A DNA stretch of 7,358 nt from JAGOME01 sp039812375 (lineage in GTDB: Bacteria; Actinomycetota; Actinomycetes; Actinomycetales; Dermatophilaceae): contig JBDIAO010000125.1 in the NCBI GenBank assembly GCA_039812375.1, positions 1 through 7,358 on the forward strand, written 5' to 3'. A program made the position numbers and the translations under genes. The notes beneath the pieces were generated by a model that saw only the letters and a list, made by a program, of their open reading frames with translations, did not search any database and was not told the DNA's origin. The stretch's first letter is position 1. The number at the start of each line of letters is the position of its first letter. Shown here in pieces: positions 1 through 5,155 of this stretch.

Positions 1-10
1 GTCGCCAGTG

Positions 11-29
11 TTCCGGGATCGTCCCGAAA
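11..29. promoter_or_regulatory. Inverted repeat, possible operator
   Basis: The sequence reads TTnCGGGAnnnTCCCGnAA, a near-perfect 19-bp dyad with a 3-bp centre. It could be a regulator binding site or a short hairpin; no T-run follows, so an intrinsic terminator is unlikely. One reading frame is open from the window edge to a stop at 44-46 with fairly high G/C at third positions, so the dyad may instead lie in the last codons of an upstream gene that cannot be identified from 14 residues. Confidence 0.3.
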
Positions 30-62
30 TCGTGGCGGGCGCCTGATGGTGAGCGATGCATC

Positions 63-101
63 ACCATGCAGCGTCATGCAGCACCAGCAGCATCATGCGG
101 C
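63..101. repeat. Imperfect 10-bp tandem repeat, about four copies
   Basis: Four consecutive units read ACCATGCAGC, GTCATGCAGC, ACCAGCAGC (one base short) and ATCATGCGGC. An 8-bp palindrome GATGCATC lies just upstream at 55-62. The tract lies in non-coding DNA upstream of the acetoacetyl-CoA synthetase gene. It looks like degenerate low-complexity sequence; a regulatory role is possible but not shown. Confidence 0.45.
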
Positions 102-156
102 ACGGTTCTCCGATTGAGGCAGCGGCCTGCGAGGGCTCGCTGCACCCCACCGGCGC

Positions 157-162
157 TAGTCT
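157..162 (+). promoter_or_regulatory. Candidate -10 box for the acetoacetyl-CoA synthetase gene
   Basis: TAGTCT fits the actinobacterial TANNNT -10 pattern and lies 125 bp before the ATG at 287. No good TTGAC-like -35 element is seen at the usual 16-18 bp distance. If used, transcription would begin near 168-170 and the leader would contain the 15-bp repeats at 217-266. The call rests on one short motif. Confidence 0.3.
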
Positions 163-216
163 CGTGATCGACAATGCGTGCGCACCCTGACGAACCCTCC
201 TCCTCGACGACGCCAG

Positions 217-266
217 AGCACGCTACGTCCGAGCACGCTACGTCCCAGCACGCTACGTCCGAGCAC
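217..266. repeat. 15-bp tandem repeat, 3.3 copies, in the leader
   Basis: Units at 217-231, 232-246 and 247-261 read AGCACGCTACGTCC followed by G, C and G respectively, so they differ only in the last base. A fragment AGCAC follows at 262-266. The array ends about 10 bp before the ribosome binding site of the acetoacetyl-CoA synthetase gene, so it would lie in its 5' leader or promoter region. It could be clustered regulator sites or a slippage-prone simple array. Confidence 0.85.
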
Positions 267-276
267 CCCACACAGC

Positions 277-282
277 GGAGGA
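277..282 (+). promoter_or_regulatory. Ribosome binding site for acetoacetyl-CoA synthetase
   Basis: GGAGGA lies 4 bp before the ATG at 287. It supports that start rather than any codon further upstream. Confidence 0.8.
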
Positions 283-286
283 CGCC

Positions 287-2251
287 ATGACCGAGGAGTC
301 GAAGCCGATCTGGGTGCCCGACCCGCAGGTCGCGAACCGCAGCCAGCTGGCTGCCTTCACTCGCCTAGTCGAGCGGGACTACGGCATCGAACTCCCCAGC
401 TACCAGGACGTGTGGCGCTGGACGGTCGAGCACCTGGAGCAGTTCTGGGATCTCGTCTGGCGATACGGGCACGTCGTCGGTGAGCGCGGCGACGGCCCGG
501 CTCTGGCGGATGCCGTCATGCCCGGGGCGACCTGGTTCCCCGGGGCCCGCCTCAACTACGTCGACCAGGTCTTCACTGGCCGCAGACTCGACGCGATTGC
601 CGTCGTCGAGGCCAGCGAGGATGACCCGACGAAGGAGGTGACCTGGGCGCAGCTGGAGCGCGCCACCGCCGACCTCGCCGCCACCTTGCGTGACCTCGGC
701 GTCCGCCCCGGTGACCGGGTCGCCGGCTACCTCCCCCACGCCAGCGCGACGATCGTCGCCTTCCTCGCTACCGCGAGCATCGGCGCCGTGTGGTCGGTGT
801 GCGCCCCCGACTACGCAGCGCACGCGGCAGCGAACCGGATGGGTCAGCTCGAACCGGTCGTCCTCATCTGCGCCGACGGATACCGGTTCGGCGGTACCCG
901 TTACGACCGGCGACCCGAGGCGGTCGAGCTCGCGGGCCTGCTCAGCTCAGTGCGGCACGTCGTCCACGTCCCCCACCTTGGGCTGCCAACCCCGGACTAC
1001 GGGGTCCCGACCACCGGATGGGCGGATGCCGCAACCGGCCGCGACGAGGTGCTCTCCTCCCTCGCGGTGCCCTTCGACCATCCGCTGTGGGTGCTCTTCT
1101 CCTCCGGTACGACGGGCATCCCCAAGGGCCTGGTCCACGGACACGGCGGGGTCGTCCTGGAGTACCAGAAGATCCTCCGGCTGCACCTCGACCTCGACGA
1201 GGGCGACCGGATGTTCTGGTACACGACGCCGAACTGGATGATGTGGAACTTCGTCGTCTCCTGCCTGAGCGTCGGGGCTTGCGTGCTCGCCTACGATGGC
1301 AGCCCGGCCTACCCGGACGTCTCCCGGTCCTGGCGGCTGTGCGCAGACAACGAGGTGACCGTCTTCGGGACCAGCCCCGGCTACCTGCAAGCCTGTGAAC
1401 GAGCCCACGACGTCACCGCCGGCCTCGACCTGAGCCGGTTGCGGCTCATCTGCGCCACCGGGGCACCGGTGGCCACCTCATCCTTCACCTGGGTTGCCGA
1501 GCACTTCCCGCAGGTCCCTCTGACCTCCGTCTCCGGGGGCACCGACATCGTCACCGGGCTCGCCGGCGGGGCCCCGACCGTGCCCGTGTGGCCCGGCGAA
1601 CTCTCCTGTCCCGCACTGGGGGTCGCCCTCGACTCTTACGACGAAGACGGCCATCCGGTGCGGGGCCGCGTCGGTGAGCTCGTCATCACCGCGCCGATGC
1701 CGACCATGCCGCTGCACCTGTGGAACGACCCCGACGGCATTCGCTACCACGACAGCTACTACGACCGCTGGCCGGGGGTATGGCGTCACGGCGACTGGGT
1801 GACCCTGACCGACCACGGCAGCGTCGTCATCCACGGCCGCTCCGACGCCACCCTCAACCGCAAGGGGGTACGGCTGGGCAGCTCGGACATCTACGAGATC
1901 GTCGAGTCGGTGCCCGGGGTCAAGGAGGCCCTCGTCATCGGCCTCGACCTGCCCGACGCCGGCTACTGGATGCCGCTCTTCGTCGTCCTCGAGCAGGGCC
2001 GGGAGCTCGACGCGGACCTCGTCGCGACGATCACGGCGCGCCTGCGGCACGACGCTTCGCCGCGGCACGTGCCGGACGACGTCATCGCGGTGCCGGCGAT
2101 CCCGCACACCCGCACCGGCAAGAAACTCGAGGTGCCAGTCAAGCGGATCCTCGGCGGAGCCAGGCGGGAGGATGTGCTCAGCCTCGGCGCCGTCGACGAC
2201 CCGAGCGCGCTCGACCCCTTCGTCGAACTCGGCCGGGCCCGCAAGGGGTGA
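287..2251 (+). CDS. Acetoacetyl-CoA synthetase (acetoacetate--CoA ligase)
   Basis: This 654-residue protein, the usual length for the family, should activate acetoacetate with ATP and CoA to acetoacetyl-CoA in the cytosol, feeding ketone-body use, polyhydroxybutyrate turnover or isoprenoid supply. The N-terminal part (about 1-100, with WFPGARLNYVDQVF) is the acetyl-CoA-synthetase N-terminal domain. The AMP-binding core follows: phosphate loop SSGTTGIPK at 272-280, SGGTDIV at 416-422, and HGDW at 501-504, whose Asp503 should bind the ribose. The GRSDATLNRKGVRLGSSDIY hinge region starts at 517. The C-terminal catalytic lysine is Lys612 in HTRTGKK. All key residues are present. The ATG at 287 has a good ribosome binding site. 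The gene stands alone on the plus strand, converges on the NYN gene, and has tandem repeats at both ends. Assignment over acetyl-CoA synthetase rests on the N-terminal signature and the GGTDIV and SSDIYEIVE motifs. Confidence 0.93.
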   Translation: MTEESKPIWVPDPQVANRSQLAAFTRLVERDYGIELPSYQDVWRWTVEHLEQFWDLVWRYGHVVGERGDGPALADAVMPGATWFPGARLNYVDQVFTGRRLDAIAVVEASEDDPTKEVTWAQLERATADLAATLRDLGVRPGDRVAGYLPHASATIVAFLATASIGAVWSVCAPDYAAHAAANRMGQLEPVVLICADGYRFGGTRYDRRPEAVELAGLLSSVRHVVHVPHLGLPTPDYGVPTTGWADAATGRDEVLSSLAVPFDHPLWVLFSSGTTGIPKGLVHGHGGVVLEYQKILRLHLDLDEGDRMFWYTTPNWMMWNFVVSCLSVGACVLAYDGSPAYPDVSRSWRLCADNEVTVFGTSPGYLQACERAHDVTAGLDLSRLRLICATGAPVATSSFTWVAEHFPQVPLTSVSGGTDIVTGLAGGAPTVPVWPGELSCPALGVALDSYDEDGHPVRGRVGELVITAPMPTMPLHLWNDPDGIRYHDSYYDRWPGVWRHGDWVTLTDHGSVVIHGRSDATLNRKGVRLGSSDIYEIVESVPGVKEALVIGLDLPDAGYWMPLFVVLEQGRELDADLVATITARLRHDASPRHVPDDVIAVPAIPHTRTGKKLEVPVKRILGGARREDVLSLGAVDDPSALDPFVELGRARKG

Positions 2252-2330
2252 CCCGTCGGCGCCCGCAAGGGGTGACCCGTCGGCGCCCGCAAGGGGTGAC
2301 CCGTCGGCGCCCGCAAGGGGTGATCCGCGG
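2237..2330. repeat. 24-bp tandem repeat overlapping the stop codon and filling the convergent gap
   Basis: Three identical 24-bp units lie at 2237-2260, 2261-2284 and 2285-2308. A fourth starts at 2309, matches for 15 bases and then diverges. Each unit begins GCCCGCAAGGGGTGA, which in the first copy encodes the last four residues (Ala-Arg-Lys-Gly) and stop of the acetoacetyl-CoA synthetase. Because 24 is a multiple of three, the later copies place further TGA codons in frame. Each unit carries GGGTGACCC, which can pair with the same element in the next copy apart from one central mismatch, and unit junctions form GGCGCC. The array runs up to the NYN stop codon on the other strand. It could act as a bidirectional transcription end, but there is no T-run. 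Confidence 0.9.
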
Positions 2331-3083
2331 TCAGCGGCCTCGCGTCGGCTTCTCGTCGGAGACGACGATGGTCCCGCCCTCCCGGGTCAGGGTGAACAGG
2401 CCGATCGCCTCGATCAAGTCGCTCAGCTTGGCGTAGCCGTAGCGCCGGGAGTCGAAGTCCGGCGCCTGCTTCTGGATGCTGCCGCCGACGATGCTCAGCC
2501 GGACCCGCCCGTCCTCCCCGGATGCCGCATCGATCGCCGCGCGCACCAGGGCGACGAGCTGGGCGTCCTTGCGCAGCTGGGCCCCGGTCAGCTTCTGGCG
2601 CTCCGGGGCACTGGACTCCGAGCCCTTGCCCTTGAAGATCTCGGTGTAGATGAACTGGTCGCACGCGATGACGAACGGGCGCGGGGTCTTCTCCTCGCCG
2701 AAGCCGACGACCCGTTTGCCGGACTCGCGGATCCGGGAGGCGAGGCGGGTGAAGTCGCTGTCGCTGGAGACGATGCAGAACCCGTCGAAGGTGTCGGTGT
2801 AGAGCAGGTCCATGGCGTCGATGATCATCGCGCTGTCGGTGGCGTTCTTGCCCGAGGTGTAAGCGAACTGCTGGATCGGCTGGATCGAATGCGCGAGCAG
2901 CGCCTCCTTCCACTTACCCAGGTTGGGTCGAGTCCAGTCGCCGTAGATCCGCTTGACGGAGGCCACCCCGAACCTGCTCACCTCGGTCAGCAGGCCCTCG
3001 ATGATCGCCGGGTCGGCATTGTCGGCGTCGATGAGGACGGCCAAATGGGCGTTGGTGGCATCGGCGGCCAGCGGGTCGGTCAT
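2331..3083 (-). CDS. NYN-domain putative ribonuclease with C-terminal OST-HTH/LOTUS-like domain
   Basis: This 250-residue protein has an N-terminal NYN (PIN-like) nuclease domain at about 12-150. Acidic residues typical of the metal site are visible: Asp19 in LIDADN, Asp83 and Asp89 in ATDSAMIIDAMDLL, and Asp108/Asp110 in SSDSDF. The region from about 165 to 245 (LRKDAQLVALV ... YGYAKLSDLIEAI ... GGTIVV) resembles the OST-HTH/LOTUS fold that often follows NYN domains and is linked to RNA binding. A cytosolic RNA-processing or RNA-decay role is likely; the target is unknown. The start is the ATG at 3083, because the family-like sequence begins there and only a weak purine-rich site (AAGTGGGG on the minus strand) precedes it. 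The reading frame stays open much further upstream, but that stretch overlaps the aminotransferase gene and is not real protein. The gene follows the aminotransferase stop by 23 bp and is probably cotranscribed. No signal peptide or membrane segment is seen. Confidence 0.85.
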   Translation of the reverse strand: MTDPLAADATNAHLAVLIDADNADPAIIEGLLTEVSRFGVASVKRIYGDWTRPNLGKWKEALLAHSIQPIQQFAYTSGKNATDSAMIIDAMDLLYTDTFDGFCIVSSDSDFTRLASRIRESGKRVVGFGEEKTPRPFVIACDQFIYTEIFKGKGSESSAPERQKLTGAQLRKDAQLVALVRAAIDAASGEDGRVRLSIVGGSIQKQAPDFDSRRYGYAKLSDLIEAIGLFTLTREGGTIVVSDEKPTRGR

Positions 3084-3106
3084 GGACCCCACTTTGCCCG
3101 ATGGCC

Positions 3107-4294
3107 TCAGGTGAGTGCCTCGCGCAGCAGGGCACCCATGGCGGTGATCCCGGCGAGGAGACGTTCGTCGGGCACTCCGGAGAAACTCATCCGGGCGTGG
3201 TTGGCCTCGGGCCGGTCGGCGAAGAACGAGGCGCCCGGCACGACAATCACCCCGGCCTGCGGGATGAGCACGTCGCGCTGGAAGGCCGCGAGGTCGAGAT
3301 GGGCCGGGAAGCTCGCCCAGGTGAAGAGCCCGCCCTGCGCCTGGGTCCAGGTGATCCCGGTCGGGAAGTGCTCGGCCATCGCGGCGAGCATGAGGTCCCG
3401 CTTGTGCCGGTAGACCGGCAACATGTCGGCGATGTGCGCCTCGACGTCGAACCCGGTGAGGTATGCCGCGGCCGCCCGCATGTTGAGCGTGCCGTTCTGG
3501 GTGTCGGCGGCGAGCTTGAGCAGGGCGAGCTTCTCGCGGATCTGCGGGGACGCGAGCAGCCACCCGAGCCGCAGGCCGGGGGCGAGGATCTTCGAGAAGC
3601 TGCCCAGGTGGATGACCCGCCCCTCGGTGTCCAGGCTCTTGATGCTCGGCTGGCGCTCACCCTCGTAGCGCAGTTCCCGGTAGGGGGTGTCCTCGAGGAT
3701 GACGACGTCGTGCTCGCGCGCCAGGTCGACGAGACGGCGGCGGCGTTCCAGGCTCATCGTGCGCCCGGTCGGGTTCTGGAAGTCCGGGACGGTGTAGACG
3801 AGCTTGACCCGTTCGGTCGTGGCCAGCACCTCCTCGAGGGCGGCCATGTCCATCCCCTCATCGTCCATCGGCACGCTGCGGTACTCCGGCTCACACGGGT
3901 TGAACGCGATGAGCGCGCCCAGGAAGGTGGGCCGTTCGGTGACGATGACGTCCCCAGGATCGACGAACAGCTTCGGCACGAGGTCGAGGCCCTGCTGACC
4001 GCCCTGGGTGATGAGCACGTCGTCCGCGGTGCACGGCATTCCGTCGGCGGTCAGCCGGGCCGCGACCTGGGCGCGCAGCTCGGGCAGGCCCTCGGATGCG
4101 GCGTACTGCAATGTCGTGGCGTTCTCCGGGGCGAGCAGCCCGTCGTAGATCTTGTGCAGCTCGTCGATGGGGAACAGGGTCGGGTCGGGGTAGCCGCCGG
4201 CGAAGGAGGTGATGCCGCTCTGGCCGGCCAGAGCCAGGAACTCGCGGATCGCTGAGGGCTGGACGCGCTGGGCGCGGCGGGCGAATCTCGTCAT
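3107..4294 (-). CDS. PLP-dependent aminotransferase, fold type I (2-aminoadipate/kynurenine aminotransferase-like)
   Basis: This 395-residue cytosolic enzyme should transfer an amino group between an amino acid and a 2-oxo acid using pyridoxal phosphate. The start FARRAQRVQPSAIREFL and FAGGYPDP (31-38) are typical of the class that includes LysN, KAT II and the catalytic domain of MocR regulators. Further landmarks are YAASEGLPELR at 64-74, TQGGQQGLD at 96-104 (phosphate contact), NPTG at 174-177, Asp202 and Tyr205 (cofactor ring), and GSFSK ending in the Schiff-base Lys235. Arg242 and Arg368 are the likely phosphate and substrate-carboxylate arginines. There is no N-terminal helix-turn-helix, so it is an enzyme and not a MocR regulator. 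AGGGGA on the minus strand, 7 bp before the ATG, is its ribosome binding site. It lies 18 bp downstream of the RraA-like gene, in an apparent operon with it. The exact substrate cannot be read from sequence. Confidence 0.9.
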   Translation of the reverse strand: MTRFARRAQRVQPSAIREFLALAGQSGITSFAGGYPDPTLFPIDELHKIYDGLLAPENATTLQYAASEGLPELRAQVAARLTADGMPCTADDVLITQGGQQGLDLVPKLFVDPGDVIVTERPTFLGALIAFNPCEPEYRSVPMDDEGMDMAALEEVLATTERVKLVYTVPDFQNPTGRTMSLERRRRLVDLAREHDVVILEDTPYRELRYEGERQPSIKSLDTEGRVIHLGSFSKILAPGLRLGWLLASPQIREKLALLKLAADTQNGTLNMRAAAAYLTGFDVEAHIADMLPVYRHKRDLMLAAMAEHFPTGITWTQAQGGLFTWASFPAHLDLAAFQRDVLIPQAGVIVVPGASFFADRPEANHARMSFSGVPDERLLAGITAMGALLREALT

Positions 4295-4312
4295 CTCCGT
4301 TTCCCCTGTGGC

Positions 4313-4984
4313 TCAGCTGAAGGAGAGCGCGCTCGGGTGCCCGGCACGCAACGCGGCCAGGTGCTCGTCGTAGGACATGACGTCGAACAGGGAGGTGCCC
4401 TCGAGCAGGCGGGGTTGGAGGGTCTTCTCCCGGGCCTCGATCGCCTCGGCCGCATCGAGAGCGGCGCGGAACTCGGCCGGCGTCCCGGTGACGAGGCCGT
4501 CGTCGTCACCGACGAGCAGGTCTCCCGGTGCCACCCGGATACCGCCCAATTCGAGCACGACCCCGGTCTCCGGGAGGGCGACCGCCGGATAGGCGTTGGG
4601 TGCGATCCCGGTCGACCAGACCGGCATCGACAGGCGGGTCAGGGCGGCAGTGTCCCGGATGCAGCCGTGGACGACAAGGGCGGCCAGCCCGCGGCGCTGG
4701 GCCTCGGTGCCGAACAGCTCACCGGCGACGGCCCGGTCGTCACCGCCGACGTCGACGACGAGGACGTCACCGGGGCCGGAGATGCGCAAACCCTCGATGA
4801 CAGACATGAGGTCCCGGTTCGCCCTGGCCGTGACGACCCGGCCCACGGCGCGGGCGCCGGGGGTGAGCGGGCGCAGGGTGAGCGGGAGGATCCGCAGGCT
4901 GGGGGCGGCATCCACGAGGCTCGTCGTCGACAGGCGCGCCAGGCGGGAGTTCACAGTGGCGAAGATGGACTGCTCGGGGGTCAT
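4313..4984 (-). CDS. RraA-like protein, putative 4-hydroxy-4-methyl-2-oxoglutarate-type aldolase / oxaloacetate decarboxylase
   Basis: This 223-residue protein belongs to the RraA-like family (older annotations say 'dimethylmenaquinone methyltransferase'). Core signatures are GPGDVLVVDVGG at 70-81, GELFGTEAQRRGLAALVVHG at 88-107, the active-site pair Arg110-Asp111, and GDLLVGDDDGLV at 154-165. Characterised enzymatic relatives are divalent-metal pyruvate aldolases that split 4-hydroxy-4-methyl-2-oxoglutarate and decarboxylate oxaloacetate. The metal-site pattern here is Glu89-X20-Arg110-Asp111, close to the Asp-X20-Arg-Asp pattern of the Pseudomonas putida aldolase. An enzymatic role is therefore more likely than regulation of RNase E. 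The ATG at 4984 has GAGGA seven bases upstream on the minus strand. It is the first gene of the minus-strand cluster and diverges from the acyl-CoA synthetase. The substrate is unknown, but the adjacent aminotransferase suggests a 2-oxo acid derived from an amino acid. Confidence 0.82.
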   Translation of the reverse strand: MTPEQSIFATVNSRLARLSTTSLVDAAPSLRILPLTLRPLTPGARAVGRVVTARANRDLMSVIEGLRISGPGDVLVVDVGGDDRAVAGELFGTEAQRRGLAALVVHGCIRDTAALTRLSMPVWSTGIAPNAYPAVALPETGVVLELGGIRVAPGDLLVGDDDGLVTGTPAEFRAALDAAEAIEAREKTLQPRLLEGTSLFDVMSYDEHLAALRAGHPSALSFS

Positions 4985-5105
4985 GGACCGATCCTCACAC
5001 CACGCGAGGCACGCCCGGGCAGCGGGTGGGTCCCGGCCGAGGGCACAGATCGCCGCTTCAGGAGCTCACGCGTCCTTGGCCGGGGGCTGTCCAGTGTGTT
5101 TTGGT

Positions 5106-5111
5106 TACGAT
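5106..5111 (+). promoter_or_regulatory. Candidate -10 box for the acyl-CoA synthetase gene
   Basis: TACGAT matches the TANNAT form of an actinobacterial -10 box and sits in the most AT-rich stretch of the divergent region, 45 bp before the ATG at 5156. No convincing -35 lies at 16-18 bp; TTGGCC at 5076-5081 is 24 bp away. The direct repeat TCCAGT occurs on both sides at 5090-5095 and 5115-5120. I saw no comparable promoter for the minus-strand cluster. Confidence 0.4.
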
Positions 5112-5142
5112 GAATCCAGTTGTCTCGGCGCAATATCCGTTC

Positions 5143-5149
5143 GGAGGAG
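5143..5149 (+). promoter_or_regulatory. Ribosome binding site that fixes the acyl-CoA synthetase start
   Basis: GGAGGAG lies 6 bp before the ATG at 5156. It decides for that ATG over the in-frame TTG at 5120, which has no such site and would place this motif inside the coding region. Confidence 0.85.
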
Positions 5150-5155
5150 CAGGTC

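Noticed and set aside
2..46. Tail of an upstream plus-strand gene ending at 46
   Set aside because: Only 14 codons are visible. The frame is open with fairly high G/C at third positions, but that is too little to call a gene.
217..266. CRISPR array
   Set aside because: The copies here and at 2237-2330 are directly adjacent with no spacers, and no cas gene is present.
1963..2913. 316-residue minus-strand open frame across the convergent gap
   Set aside because: It is out of frame with both the acetoacetyl-CoA synthetase and the NYN protein and shows no domain.
2172..3413. 413-residue plus-strand open frame across the 24-bp repeats and opposite the NYN gene
   Set aside because: It overlaps three well-supported features out of frame, and its repeated Pro-Ala-Arg segment is only the tandem DNA repeat being translated.
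3084..3563. Long upstream extension of the NYN reading frame (410 residues in total)
   Set aside because: It lies inside the aminotransferase gene in another frame of the same strand, is rich in Arg, Ala and Pro with no domain, and the NYN fold begins only after the ATG at 3083.
3101..4255. 384-residue plus-strand open frame opposite the aminotransferase
   Set aside because: It is antisense to a gene with all expected catalytic residues. In GC-rich DNA the opposite strand often lacks stops, and the product has no recognisable motif.
5120..5155. TTG start giving a 561-residue acyl-CoA synthetase
   Set aside because: It would turn the strong GGAGGAG site at 5143-5149 into coding sequence; the ATG at 5156 is ideally spaced from that site.
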